Assembly (NCBI GenBank): GCA_937872465.1
Contig: CALMSR010000058.1
Location: 39,457 to 103,456, forward strand
From: an uncultured Paracoccaceae bacterium
Lineage (GTDB): Bacteria > Pseudomonadota > Alphaproteobacteria > Rhodobacterales > Rhodobacteraceae
Reading direction: 5' to 3'
Length of the DNA: 64,000 bases
Positions 17,414 to 26,444 of this stretch are shown piece by piece. The first letter of the stretch is position 1. Each line of letters opens with the position of its first letter. The notes under the pieces are model-generated. The model was not told where the DNA came from, did no database searches, and worked only from the letters and a program-made list of their open reading frames with translations. The translations under genes and the position numbers were made by a program.

Positions 17414-18240
17414 GCCGGGCGCCCGCTCCCGGCGCGGTCCGCGTCAAGCCCAAGGCGCCGGCGCGCAGCCCGGCGGCGCTCAACCGCATCCACCACGAGG
17501 GGCCGGACGACCGGCCGCCGCTGGTTCTGGCCCATGGGCTCTACGGCTCGGCGCGCAACTGGGGCGCGGTCGCGCGCAGGCTCGCCGCCGACCGGCGCGT
17601 GGTGGCGGTGGACATGCGCAACCACGGCGAGAGCCCGCATCACCCGGACCATTCCTACGAGGCCATGGCGACCGATCTCGCCGGTGTCATCGAGGGGCTC
17701 GGCGGCAAGGCCGACCTGCTTGGCCATTCCATGGGCGGCAAGGCGGCGATGATGCTCGCGCTGCACCGCCCCGATCTCGTGCACCGGCTGGTGGTGGCCG
17801 ATATCGCGCCGGTGGCCTATCCGCACAGCCAGATCGACCATGCCATCGCGCTGCGCGCCGTCGACCTCGACGGCATCGGGCGCCGCGCCGAAGCGGACGC
17901 GCGGCTCGCGCCGCTGGTGCCCGATCCGGTGCTGCGCGGATTCTTCCTGCAGAGCCTCGACATGGGCGCGGAGGGCGCGCGCTGGAAGCTCAATCTCGAC
18001 GCGCTGATCGCCGACATGCCGCGGATCATGGACTTTCCCGAGACCGGCCGGCGCTTCGGCCGGCCCACGCTCTTTCTCGCCGGCGAGACCTCGGACTACA
18101 TCCAGCCCGGCCACTGGCCGGCGATCCGCGATCTTTTCCCCGAGGCGCGCCATGCCGTCATCCCCGGTGCCGGCCACTGGCTCCACGCCGACGCCCCCGA
18201 CGCCGTCATCGATGCGGTGGCGGCCTTCCTGAGGGAGTGA
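17410..18240 (+). CDS. alpha/beta-hydrolase, YbfF-like esterase
   Basis: A 276-residue alpha/beta-hydrolase, probably a soluble carboxylesterase. LVLAHGLYGSARNWG near 38 is the oxyanion region, VVAVDMRNHGESP near 65 is strand 4, and LLGHSMGGKAAMMLAL near 102 holds the nucleophile Ser in GHSMG. A late Asp/His pair with GAGHWLHADAP near 260 completes the triad. It starts with GTG overlapping the stop of the broken dehydrogenase (GTGA). The first 35 residues are basic/Ala-rich and not family-like, so an internal start is possible, though no internal ATG/GTG stands out. The substrate is unknown. Confidence 0.85.
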   Translation: MSRAPAPGAVRVKPKAPARSPAALNRIHHEGPDDRPPLVLAHGLYGSARNWGAVARRLAADRRVVAVDMRNHGESPHHPDHSYEAMATDLAGVIEGLGGKADLLGHSMGGKAAMMLALHRPDLVHRLVVADIAPVAYPHSQIDHAIALRAVDLDGIGRRAEADARLAPLVPDPVLRGFFLQSLDMGAEGARWKLNLDALIADMPRIMDFPETGRRFGRPTLFLAGETSDYIQPGHWPAIRDLFPEARHAVIPGAGHWLHADAPDAVIDAVAAFLRE

Positions 18241-18578
18241 GCCGGGCGCCACCGGCGGCCGCGTGCGGGCAGCCCCGGAATGGAAAGAAGGACGCGCCCC
18301 GCGCGGCCCGCACCGAATTCCCCCGGTCCGGGCTCAGCGTCCAATTCTGCGATCCTCACGGCCCATGGCGGCGCGGCTCGAGCGAGACCCAAACGGGCTC
18401 CTTGGTCGGGCGCGTCCATTGCAATCGATCCCGCCGCCCTCAGCCGGCCCAGCGTCGCAAAGGATGTGTGTGACCGCTTCGAACCGGCGCAAGACGGGGC
18501 GCCACGCCATTGCCGCTTCGGGCTCGGGCCGCAGCGTCGGTCAGGCAGAAGGGCCGTCAACAGGATCCATGGCGCGCG
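18241..18578. other. 338-base spacer with an IS30 relic
   Basis: A convergent spacer between the esterase and lutC. The only recognisable content is the IS30-like fragment at 18309-18413. No terminator hairpin with a T-run was found for either gene. Confidence 0.5.
18309..18413 (+). pseudogene. IS30-family transposase relic
   Basis: The plus strand encodes RTEFPRSGLSVQFCDP then HGPWRRGSSETQTGSL. This closely follows the catalytic-core C-terminus of IS30 transposases (typical form [28 protein letters not shown]), which contains the last acidic residue of the DDE triad (here the E in SSET). The flanks do not continue the homology. About 35 codons of an element of about 320 codons survive. Confidence 0.6.
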
Positions 18579-19226
18579 TCACTCGGGAAGGCCGTCCGTG
18601 CCGGTGATGATGACGTGGAGGAATCCCGGCCCGTGGGCGCCGCGGACGTAGCTGCCCTCGATGTCGGTGGTGCCGCTCGGGCCGGTGATCAGGATGGCGT
18701 TGCGCGGGACCGAGGCCGCCTCGAGCCGCGCCGCGTAATCCTCAAGCCAGGGCAGCAGGGTGGATTCGCGCAGCACGACGATATGGTGCAGCGGCAGGAA
18801 GGACAGCAGGATCGGCGCGTCCGGCCCGGAATGAACGACCAGCGATCCGCTCTCCGCGATGCCGTAGAGCGCGAGGCCGAGGGCGGCGGGCTCGTCGGCG
18901 GCGATGCCGTCATGGGTGGCGATGCCGGTCCAGTCCAGCGCCGTCAGCGCCGGCGCGGGCTGCAGCGACAGGCCGGCGAGGCCGTGGCGCTCCAGATAGC
19001 GCGCCGCCGCCTCGGGGACGGAAGCCATGCCCGCCACGCGCTCGACACTGGCGCCGAGCGCGGTGGCCTTGAGGGTGAAGGCCTCGGGCAGGCCCGGCGC
19101 GACGAGCGGCGGGCGGCTGCTGTCGGGATCGTCGAGGAGCGCCGCGGCGGCAGCGGCGACGGAGCGTGGGTCCCCGGCGGGACAGGCTGCGAGAACGGCG
19201 GTCAGGATCGTGTCGCGGGCGGTCAT
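18579..19226 (-). CDS. lutC: LUD-domain lactate utilization protein C
   Basis: A 215-residue LUD-domain protein, the LutC/YkgG component of the iron-sulfur L-lactate oxidation complex LutABC. Segments include IAADEPAALGLALYGIAESGSLVV near 110-135, LPLHHIVVLRESTLLPWLED near 148 and the C-terminal GPSGTTDIEGSYVRGAHGPGFLHVIIT. ATG 19226 overlaps the lutB stop (ATGA), so the two are translationally coupled. It is the last gene of the dld-lldP-lutA-lutB-lutC run. Cytoplasmic; its exact catalytic share in the complex is not established. Confidence 0.93.
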   Translation of the reverse strand: MTARDTILTAVLAACPAGDPRSVAAAAAALLDDPDSSRPPLVAPGLPEAFTLKATALGASVERVAGMASVPEAAARYLERHGLAGLSLQPAPALTALDWTGIATHDGIAADEPAALGLALYGIAESGSLVVHSGPDAPILLSFLPLHHIVVLRESTLLPWLEDYAARLEAASVPRNAILITGPSGTTDIEGSYVRGAHGPGFLHVIITGTDGLPE

Positions 19227-20635
19227 TTGCGGCCCCTCTGCTGGTCGCGGTATTGCTCCATGAAGGTGCGGCCCGAGGGACGCGGCAGGTCGCGATAGGC
19301 GGTCCAGCCCCCGGCCAGCGGCAGGCTGCCGATCCAGCCGTCCCGGCCGAAGGCCCGCAGCGCGCGCACCCCGATCCGGCTGGCGAGGCGGTAGAGCGCG
19401 GGCCGATGGGCGACTTGCGCCCAGAGGCCGATGCCCGCACGCAGCGCGCCGGGCTCCAGCCGCTCGCGCCAGCTGCGCCGGCGCCAGGCGCGCAGCAGCG
19501 TCGGGATCGGGATGCCGACCGGGCAGACCTCGGCGCAACGGCCGTTCATGGTGCAGGCATTGGGCAGGTCGCGCGCGGCCGCCAGCCCGTCCAGCACCGG
19601 CGTCAGCACCGAGCCCATCGGTCCGGGATAGGTCCCGCCATAGGCGTGGCCGCCGATCTGGCGATAGACGACGCAATGGTTCATGCAGGCGCCGCAGCGG
19701 ATGCAGCGCAGCATCTCCCGGAACTCACCTGCCAGCATCTTCGTGCGGCCGTTGTCGACCAGCACGATATGCATCTCCTCCGGCCCGTCGGCGTCGCCGG
19801 GGCGTTTCGGGCCGCAATGGAAGGTGGTGTATTGCGTCAGCTCCCCGCCGGTCGCGGAGCGCACCAGGATGCGCAGGAGCGCCATGGCATGGGCGGTCGA
19901 GGGCACGATCTTCTCGATCCCCGCGGTGACGATATGGACGCGCGGCGGCGTGGTGGTCAGCTCCGCATTGCCCTCGTTGGTCACGGTGCAGGTCGCGCCG
20001 GTGTCGGCCACGAGGAAATTCGCGCCCGAGATGCCCACATCCGCGCCGAGGAACTTCTCGCGCAGGACGCGGCGTGCGCTCTGGACCATGGTCGCGGGAT
20101 CGTCCGCCTCGGGCGGCGGCCGGTGGCTGGCGGTGAAGAGCTCCGCCACCTGCTCGCGCGTACGGTGCATGGCGGGCCAGATGATGTGGGACGGGGTCTC
20201 GCCGGCGAGCTGGATGATATGCTCGGCGAGGTCGGTCTCGACCCGCTCGATCCCGGCATCGGCAAGGGCATGGGGAAGGCCGATCTCCTCGCCCAACATG
20301 GATTTCGACCGGGTGACGACCTTCGCCTTCGCATCCAGGCAGAGGCGCGTGACGATGGCCCGGGCCTCGGCGTCGTCCACCGCCCAATGCACATGGGCGC
20401 CGGATGCGGTGGCGTTCCGCTCGAACATCTCGAGGTAATGGCCCAGGTTGGCGATGACATGGTCCTTGATCGCGCGGCCGCGGGCGCGGGCGGCGTCGAA
20501 TTCTGGGAAGGCCGCGACCGCCGCGGCGCGCTTGGCCTCCGCCGTGCCGGTGGTGCGGTCGATGGCCAGCTTCAGCCTGCGGTCCGCCAGCGCCGCCTTG
20601 GCGCGCTCCTTGAAGGGGGGCAGTGCGACGTTCAC
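19223..20635 (-). CDS. lutB: lactate utilization iron-sulfur protein B
   Basis: A 470-residue protein. The N-terminal two-thirds is a LUD domain (ARDTGATCTVTNEGNAELTTTPPRVHIV-type segment near 210-240). It is followed by two [4Fe-4S] ferredoxin motifs: CIRCGACMNHC near 310 and CTMNGRCAEVCPVG near 360. This is the LutB/YkgF electron-transfer subunit of the LutABC system that oxidises L-lactate to pyruvate. GTG start, three bases after lutA, and a four-base overlap with lutC. Cytoplasmic or peripheral membrane. Confidence 0.94.
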   Translation of the reverse strand: MNVALPPFKERAKAALADRRLKLAIDRTTGTAEAKRAAAVAAFPEFDAARARGRAIKDHVIANLGHYLEMFERNATASGAHVHWAVDDAEARAIVTRLCLDAKAKVVTRSKSMLGEEIGLPHALADAGIERVETDLAEHIIQLAGETPSHIIWPAMHRTREQVAELFTASHRPPPEADDPATMVQSARRVLREKFLGADVGISGANFLVADTGATCTVTNEGNAELTTTPPRVHIVTAGIEKIVPSTAHAMALLRILVRSATGGELTQYTTFHCGPKRPGDADGPEEMHIVLVDNGRTKMLAGEFREMLRCIRCGACMNHCVVYRQIGGHAYGGTYPGPMGSVLTPVLDGLAAARDLPNACTMNGRCAEVCPVGIPIPTLLRAWRRRSWRERLEPGALRAGIGLWAQVAHRPALYRLASRIGVRALRAFGRDGWIGSLPLAGGWTAYRDLPRPSGRTFMEQYRDQQRGRK

Positions 20636-20638
20636 GGC

Positions 20639-21406
20639 TCAGCCCTCCTCGCCGATGGCGGGGCCGTCCGCGCGGCCCGCCAGCACCTCGACCGCATGGA
20701 AGCAGCGGGTCCTCGCGCCGCGCCGGTGCAGCTTGCCGGCCATGTTCATCAGGCAGCCCAGATCGCCCGCGAGCAGCAGATCCGCCCCGGTGCCCTCGAT
20801 CGCCTCGGCCTTCTCGGTGACGATGGCGTTCGAGATGTCGGAGTATTTCACGCAGAAGGTGCCGCCGAAGCCGCAGCAGACGTCGTTGCCGGGCAGGCCG
20901 CGCATCTCGAGTCCCTCGACACGGGCGAGCAGAGCGCGGGGCTGGGCGGCGACGCCCAGCTCGCGCAGCCCCGAGCAGCTGTCGTGATAGGTGGCGGAGG
21001 CGGCAAGCCGCCTGCCGCTCGGCGTATAGCCCAGGACATCGACCAGGAAGCTGGTGATCTCGTGGGTCTTGGCCGCGAAGGCCTTGGCGCGGGCGGCCCA
21101 GTCCGGGTCGCCCGCCAGGAGTTCCGGCCAACCATGCACCATCGTCGCCGCGCAGGACCCCGAGGGCAGGACGACATGGTCGAACCCCTCGAAGGCCGCG
21201 ATGGTCTGGCGAGCCAGCCGCGCGGTGTCGCGGTCGTCGCCGCTGTTGAAGGCCGGCTGACCGCAGCAGGTCTGCGCCTCCGGCACCTCGACCCGGCACC
21301 CGGCCTCCTCCAGGAGCTGGATCGCGGCGAAGCCGATCTGCGGCCGGATGGCATCGACGAGGCAGGTCACGAAAAGACCGACCGTGGGTTGTGGTTGTCC
21401 GGACAT
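20639..21406 (-). CDS. lutA: lactate utilization protein A, CCG-domain Fe-S protein
   Basis: A 255-residue CCG-domain protein (LutA/YkgE), the heterodisulfide-reductase-like subunit of LutABC. Two CCG modules are visible: CRVEVPEAQTCCGQPAFNSGD near 37-57 and CCGFGGTFCVKYSDI near 180-195. Together with SCSGLRELG and YHDSC they should ligate iron-sulfur clusters. The start MSGQPQPTVGLFVTCLVDAIRP fits the family; the extra eleven upstream codons are not used. Seven bases separate it from the lldP stop, so it is probably co-transcribed with the permease. Confidence 0.93.
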   Translation of the reverse strand: MSGQPQPTVGLFVTCLVDAIRPQIGFAAIQLLEEAGCRVEVPEAQTCCGQPAFNSGDDRDTARLARQTIAAFEGFDHVVLPSGSCAATMVHGWPELLAGDPDWAARAKAFAAKTHEITSFLVDVLGYTPSGRRLAASATYHDSCSGLRELGVAAQPRALLARVEGLEMRGLPGNDVCCGFGGTFCVKYSDISNAIVTEKAEAIEGTGADLLLAGDLGCLMNMAGKLHRRGARTRCFHAVEVLAGRADGPAIGEEG

Positions 21407-21413
21407 GGTTTCC

Positions 21414-23180
21414 TCAGTTCGTTGCCAGGGCCGCAGCATGGCCGCGGTTGCGCGACATGACCAGCAGCACGACGGCGACCCAGATCGCGGCGGCGGCCCA
21501 CCACACGAGGTTGCCGGTCAGCAGCGCGAATCCGATCAGCCCGCCCTGGATGCAATAATAGGCCATCGGGATCAGGGTCTTGCGGATCAGTTCGCCCTCG
21601 CGGTCGGTCAGCCCGACCGTGGCCGAGGCGGCGACGACATTGTGCACGCAGATCATGTTGCCCGCAGCCCCGCCGATGGCCTGCAGCGCCACCACGGTGC
21701 CCGCGCCCGCCGCGCCCAGCCCGATGCTCGTGGCGGTCGAGAACTGGAACAGCGAGAACATCATGTTGCTGATGGTGTTCGATCCGGCGACGAAGGCCCC
21801 CATCGCGCCGATCCATGGCGCGAACATCGGCCAGGCCTGTCCCACGGCCGAGGAGACGCCCTCGGCCAGGACGATGGGCATGCTGGCCAGCGTGTCGGAG
21901 GCCGAGTTCAGGAAGACCTGCACCATCGGCACCGCCAGAAGCAGGGCGGGCGCGGCGGCCATCATGGTGGAGCCCGAGGATCGCAGCGCCTTGCCGTAGT
22001 CGCTCGCCTTCATGCCGTGGTAGAAATAGGTGAAGAGCGAGGCGAGGATCAGCACCGTTCCCGGCAGATAGAGCAGCTGCACGCGCGCGTTGATGCCCGA
22101 GCCGAACAGGTCGTCGAGCGCGATGGTCACCGCGGGCGAGACCAGGAAGCCCTTGATCGGCGCGATGGTGCGGGTCAGGACCAGCAGGATCACCACCACG
22201 ACATAGGGGGCCCAGGCCTTCAGGAGCGGCATCAGCGGCTTGTTGGCGTTGTGGTCCTCGAGATCGTCGAGCTTGCCGACCCAGGCCTCGTCCCACTGGT
22301 TGCGCGGCGGGAAGTCGAAGGTCTCCTTCGGGATCAGGAAGCCGCGCTTGGCCGCCGGCACCACGATCAGGAGCCCGATGATCCCGCCCAAGAGCGAGGG
22401 GAATTCCGGCCCGAGCGTCGCGGCGATGATCCAGTAGGGCACGGTGAAGGCGAGCCCGGCGAAGAGCGCGAACTTCCAGATGCGGAAACCCTCCACGAAG
22501 GAGCGGTTGGTGCCGAAGAAGCGCGTCAGCATGCCCACGAGGATCAGCGGGATCAGGAAGCCCACCAGCCCGTGGATCATCGCGACCTTGGCGGCGATCT
22601 GCATCAGGTAGTCGTGGAACGCCATCGGCGCGATGGCCTGCTCGACCAGCGGCTGGTCGACGAGGCCGGTGCGCACGCCCACGAGGATCGGCGTGCCGAC
22701 CGCGCCGAAGGACACCGGCGTGCTCTGGATGATCAGCGACACCATGACCGCGGCCATCGCCGGGAAGCCAACGGCCACGAGCAGCGGCGCGGCGATGGCG
22801 GCCGGCGTGCCGAAGCCCGAGGCGCCCTCGATCAGCGAGCCGAAGAGCCAGGCGATGATGATCGCCTGCACCCGCCGGTCGGGCGAGATCGAGGTGAACC
22901 CCCTCCGGATCGAGCGGATGCCGCCGCTCTCCTCGAGCGTATAGAGCATCAGGATCGCGCCGAAGACGATATAGAGCAGGCTGACGGCGGTCACGACGCC
23001 GTTGACGGTGGCGCCCAGCACCTTGTTGAGCTCGGTGCCCCAGACCAGCAGAGCGGTCGCCGTGGTCACCAGATAGGCCACGAACATCGAAAACTTGGCC
23101 GAGCGCGCCAGGACCACCAGCAACAGGAATACCGTGGCGATTGGCAGCGTGGCCAGGATGATTGTGAAGGTTTCAGGCAT
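21414..23180 (-). CDS. lldP: L-lactate permease
   Basis: A 588-residue inner-membrane transporter of the LctP family importing lactate (and often glycolate). Many hydrophobic helices are seen. Family segments include [26 protein letters not shown] near 75, [23 protein letters not shown] near 120, [14 protein letters not shown] near 210 and, at the C-terminal half, [15 protein letters not shown] and [25 protein letters not shown] lies six bases before the ATG. It sits between dld and lutA, supplying substrate to both oxidation systems. Confidence 0.94.
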   Translation of the reverse strand: MPETFTIILATLPIATVFLLLVVLARSAKFSMFVAYLVTTATALLVWGTELNKVLGATVNGVVTAVSLLYIVFGAILMLYTLEESGGIRSIRRGFTSISPDRRVQAIIIAWLFGSLIEGASGFGTPAAIAAPLLVAVGFPAMAAVMVSLIIQSTPVSFGAVGTPILVGVRTGLVDQPLVEQAIAPMAFHDYLMQIAAKVAMIHGLVGFLIPLILVGMLTRFFGTNRSFVEGFRIWKFALFAGLAFTVPYWIIAATLGPEFPSLLGGIIGLLIVVPAAKRGFLIPKETFDFPPRNQWDEAWVGKLDDLEDHNANKPLMPLLKAWAPYVVVVILLVLTRTIAPIKGFLVSPAVTIALDDLFGSGINARVQLLYLPGTVLILASLFTYFYHGMKASDYGKALRSSGSTMMAAAPALLLAVPMVQVFLNSASDTLASMPIVLAEGVSSAVGQAWPMFAPWIGAMGAFVAGSNTISNMMFSLFQFSTATSIGLGAAGAGTVVALQAIGGAAGNMICVHNVVAASATVGLTDREGELIRKTLIPMAYYCIQGGLIGFALLTGNLVWWAAAAIWVAVVLLVMSRNRGHAAALATN

Positions 23181-23246
23181 ATTTCCTCCTCCTATGGGGC
23201 GGCGATCGCCGCCGGTTCAGTGTGAGTCAGCTCGAAGTGCCCTGGC

Positions 23247-24956
23247 CTAATGCCAGTGCGCGCATTTCGATGTCTGGCCGATCCCGGGATTGAAGCTGTT
23301 GGTCGGGTCGATGGAGCGGTAGAACCCGGCCAGATCCGGCTTGGCGTGGTAGAGATGGCCGACATTGTGCTCGGCCGGGTATTCAGCGCCGCGCCGGTCG
23401 AGATGCCGCCACATCTCGTGCTCCAGCGCGAGGCAGTCATGGCCCTTGGCCACCACGTAGTCCTGATGGAAGACGTGGCAGAAGAAATGGCCGTAATAGA
23501 GCTTCTTGACGATCTTCCCGTCGATCTCGGGCGGCAGGGTCTCGACCCATTCCCGGTCGTCGCGGCGCAGCGCGATGTCGAGCGCCACGATGTCCTCGAC
23601 CTCGCGCGCATGGATGGCGCGGTATCGGACCGCCGCGCCCGCGACCGCGAAGCGGTGCAGGAAGGCGGCGGTCCCCTCGGCGGGCGTGCATTCGAACATG
23701 TCCCCGCTCGCCGAGGGAAACAGCGCCGACAGATAGTCCCGCGCCTCGGCGATGCCGGCGCCGCCCATGCGCAGCAGCAGGTGATGCTCGAAGCGGTCGC
23801 GGAAATCGGTCATCCGCGCCGGCAGATGCCCGGGCGCCAGCGAGGCGGCCGCCTGCGCCAGCCGGTCCGACAGGGTGGCGCCGAGGCCGAGCCGCTCGGT
23901 CAGCGCATCCATCCGCGCCTTGGCGGCGAAGAGGGCCGGCATCCGGTCGGTGCCCGCGCGCTGGATGAAGAGGAACGTGTCCTTGCCGTACCGGGCCGCC
24001 ACGTCATAGGCGTCGCGGTGGATGTATTCGCCGGCGACGGGCAGGTTGTCGAACCGGGTCAGGATATGGCGGCGGATCGCCGTCAGCTCGTCGGGATCGT
24101 TGCTGCCGATATAGAAGACCGCGGTCTCCGTCTCGGATTCGAAGGTGTCGAGCCGCACCGCGAAGACCGCCAGCTTGCCGGCGCAGCCCGCGCTCTCGTG
24201 CAGCCGCCGCGGATCGGCGTTGAACCGCGCCGGGGTCCGGGCGTCGACGTCGCGCACATGGGTGGCATATTCTCGGTCCGAGGCCCAGGCATCGGTGGGC
24301 GCCGGCCGCGGCAGGTCGCCGCGTTCGAGCCGGGCGAGGATCTCCTCGGGGGTGTCGCCCAGATCCAGGCCCAGGTGATTGACCAGCGCGACCGATCCGT
24401 CCGCGCGCACCTCGGCATAGAGCGTCATCTCGGTATAGGCCGGGCCGCGCTGGATCAGCGCGCCGCCGGAATTGTTGCAGATGCCGCCGAGCACCGAGGC
24501 GCCGATGCAGCTCGAGCCGATCACCGAATGCGGCTCCCGCCCCAGCGGGCGCAGGCGCTTCTCCAGCGCGTCGAGCGTCGCGCCGGGCAGGCAGACCACC
24601 TGCCGCCCCGCCTCGATCAGATGCACGCCCCTGAGCCGCATGACGCTGACCAGCACGATCTCGCGGTCGTAATCCTCGCCCCAGGGGGTCGAGCCGCCGG
24701 TCAGCCCGGTATTGGCCGCCTGGAGGATCACCGCCCGGCCGGCGGCGACGGCGACGTTCAGCACCCGCCACATCTCGACCAGGGATCCGGGCCGTACCAC
24801 CGCCGCCACCGGCCCCGAGCCGTAGCGGAACCCCCGCGTGTACCGGCGCGTGGCGCGGGCCGCGGTCATCACATGCCGCCTCCCCACGATGCCGCCGAGC
24901 TTGTCGAGCAAGTCGGCGCGCGTCACGGATTGTTCCTCTTGTCGGTCCCTGGTCAT
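23247..24956 (-). CDS. dld: quinone-dependent D-lactate dehydrogenase
   Basis: A 569-residue FAD enzyme very close in length to E. coli Dld (571). It oxidises D-lactate to pyruvate and passes electrons to quinone at the inner membrane. The FAD-binding (PCMH-type) domain contains VVRPGSLVEMWRVLNVAVAAG, QAANTGLTGGSTPWG and IGASVLGGICNNSGGALIQRGPAYTE. The C-terminal half carries the Dld membrane-binding region and ends SFNPGIGQTSK. The ATG at 24956 has GGGGAGGG ideally spaced, so the 20 upstream codons of open frame are excluded. First gene of the lactate operon. Confidence 0.94.
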   Translation of the reverse strand: MTRDRQEEQSVTRADLLDKLGGIVGRRHVMTAARATRRYTRGFRYGSGPVAAVVRPGSLVEMWRVLNVAVAAGRAVILQAANTGLTGGSTPWGEDYDREIVLVSVMRLRGVHLIEAGRQVVCLPGATLDALEKRLRPLGREPHSVIGSSCIGASVLGGICNNSGGALIQRGPAYTEMTLYAEVRADGSVALVNHLGLDLGDTPEEILARLERGDLPRPAPTDAWASDREYATHVRDVDARTPARFNADPRRLHESAGCAGKLAVFAVRLDTFESETETAVFYIGSNDPDELTAIRRHILTRFDNLPVAGEYIHRDAYDVAARYGKDTFLFIQRAGTDRMPALFAAKARMDALTERLGLGATLSDRLAQAAASLAPGHLPARMTDFRDRFEHHLLLRMGGAGIAEARDYLSALFPSASGDMFECTPAEGTAAFLHRFAVAGAAVRYRAIHAREVEDIVALDIALRRDDREWVETLPPEIDGKIVKKLYYGHFFCHVFHQDYVVAKGHDCLALEHEMWRHLDRRGAEYPAEHNVGHLYHAKPDLAGFYRSIDPTNSFNPGIGQTSKCAHWH

Positions 24957-25062
24957 TCGCCCTCCCCTTCTCAGACGCACGACGGCCTTGCTCTCGGGCG
25001 AGCCGCCGTCGCCCATTCGTTGCCGTCGCGATGGAATTTTTGATTTCCACTCTCAGTGTGTA

Positions 25063-25079
25063 GGTAAAAGATTTTTACC
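25063..25079. promoter_or_regulatory. palindromic operator candidate of the lactate locus
   Basis: GGTAAAAGATTTTTACC is a perfect 7-3-7 inverted repeat in an unusually AT-rich stretch of the 216-base divergent spacer between dld and the FadR-type regulator. It lies 107 bases from the dld start and 94 from the regulator start. Location and symmetry fit a binding site for the dimeric GntR-family regulator next door. The assignment is inference. Confidence 0.55.
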
Positions 25080-25172
25080 GGACATGTCAAACAAAAAATT
25101 GAATTGCCCATCGGCGCGGCCGCGGCTAGGCTGGGATTCCGATGGAACGCCAGACGGTTCGGAGGCGCGATC

Positions 25173-25946
25173 ATGGACAGCAGGGTGAACAAGGGCGCCA
25201 GCGCCGCCCAGGCCACGGTCCGGCATATCGAGGATCTGATTCTCGAAGGCTCGCTGCGCTCGGGCGATCCACTGTTGCCGGAACGGGAGATGGCGCTACG
25301 GCTCGACGTGTCGCGCCCGACCCTGCGGCAGGGGCTCAAGATCCTCGAGGACAAGGGCCTGATCGAGACCGACGCCGGCGGAACCCGGCGGATCGCGCCG
25401 CTGGCGACCAGCCTCACCGATCCGCTGATCGAGCTCATGTCCACGGGCGGCAGGGTGATCGACGACTACCTCGAGCTGCGCGGCACGCTCGAGGGGATGG
25501 CCGCGGGCCTCGCCGCGACCCGGGCCAGCGACATCGACCGCCAGACCCTGACGCGCTGCGTCGAGCGGATCGAGGCGGCGCACGAACAGGCCGATGCCCG
25601 CGACGAGGCCGAGGCCGACGTGGACCTGCATCTCGCGATCTACGAGGCCAGCCACAACATCGTGCTCCTGCAGATCATGCGGGCGCTCTCGGGCATGCTG
25701 CGCGAGGGCGTGTTCCACAACCGCGAGAAGCTCTATTCGCGGACCGAGGTGCGCGACGTGCTGCGGCTCCAGCACCGCGCCATCTACGACGCCGTCATGG
25801 CGCACGACCCCGCCGCGGCCGCCCGCGCCGCCGAGGATCACATGGGCTACACGCGGCGCGCACTGAACGAGATCGCCGCGGCCGAGGCGCGGCTCGACAT
25901 CTCGCTGCGCCGGATCGACGGCGGCAACATCGCCCAGCGCCCCTGA
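25173..25946 (+). CDS. FadR-subfamily GntR regulator, likely lactate-responsive
   Basis: A 257-residue transcription factor. The N-terminal winged helix contains LLPEREMALRLDVSRPTLRQGLKILEDKGLIE (about 33-64). The C-terminal FCD ligand domain has the expected acidic/His metal-binding pattern (DVDLHLAIYEASHN near 150, QHRAIYDAV near 205, DHMGYTRR near 226). The ATG at 25173 has GGAGG seven bases upstream. It is divergent from dld-lldP-lutABC, which is the usual position of LldR/LutR regulators that are relieved by lactate. Lactate as ligand is an inference from context, not from the sequence. Confidence 0.9.
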   Translation: MDSRVNKGASAAQATVRHIEDLILEGSLRSGDPLLPEREMALRLDVSRPTLRQGLKILEDKGLIETDAGGTRRIAPLATSLTDPLIELMSTGGRVIDDYLELRGTLEGMAAGLAATRASDIDRQTLTRCVERIEAAHEQADARDEAEADVDLHLAIYEASHNIVLLQIMRALSGMLREGVFHNREKLYSRTEVRDVLRLQHRAIYDAVMAHDPAAAARAAEDHMGYTRRALNEIAAAEARLDISLRRIDGGNIAQRP

Positions 25947-26075
25947 CTTGGGACCCGGCAGATTCAGACGCCAGCACCCACCGGCACGGCTCGCGGACGA
26001 CCGCCACCCACCGGCCGAGCCGCCCAGCCACGATGGCCGCGCCGCCGGTCGAATTTTGCCAGGCATTTGATTTCT

Positions 26076-26152
26076 TGGTAGCGGAGGAGGGACTTGAACC
26101 CCCGACACGCGGATTATGATTCCGCTGCTCTAACCAGCTGAGCTACTCCGCC
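26076..26152 (-). tRNA. tRNA-Met (CAT), elongator type
   Basis: Read on the minus strand this 77-base sequence folds as a standard cloverleaf: acceptor GGCGGAG, D-arm with GCTCAGCTGGTTAGAGC, anticodon stem GCGGA/TCCGC around the loop ATCATAA (anticodon CAT), T-arm with GGTTCAAGTCC, and an encoded CCA end. The first pairs of the acceptor stem are Watson-Crick or wobble, unlike an initiator tRNA, so an elongator is favoured. tRNA-Ile2 (lysidine-modified CAT) cannot be fully excluded by eye. Confidence 0.93.
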
Positions 26153-26444
26153 GCCGCGCGCTGTCTAGGCTGGCGGATATGGGGCGTCAAGATTGGATCC
26201 GCTTGCCGCCGCGCGGAGCCCGTGCAGGCCGCCCTGCCCCGCGGTCGAGCGGCGGGGCGGGCCCGGGGTCTGCATGCGGGCACATGAGTCGCGCCTCCCG
26301 CAACCGGAAGCTGCATCGGCGGGATCCCCCGCCCCGACGGACGACGGAGTTCACAGACCGGCCCCGGCCCGGTATTCGTGGAATCCGGGGCAATCCGGCC
26401 TATCTGACCGGGCGCGATCCTCCCTTGACCGTGACGGGACCACG

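Noticed and set aside
18096..18560. 154-codon minus-strand ORF downstream of lutC
   Set aside because: It overlaps the esterase end and the IS30 relic on the other strand, and has no family-like sequence.
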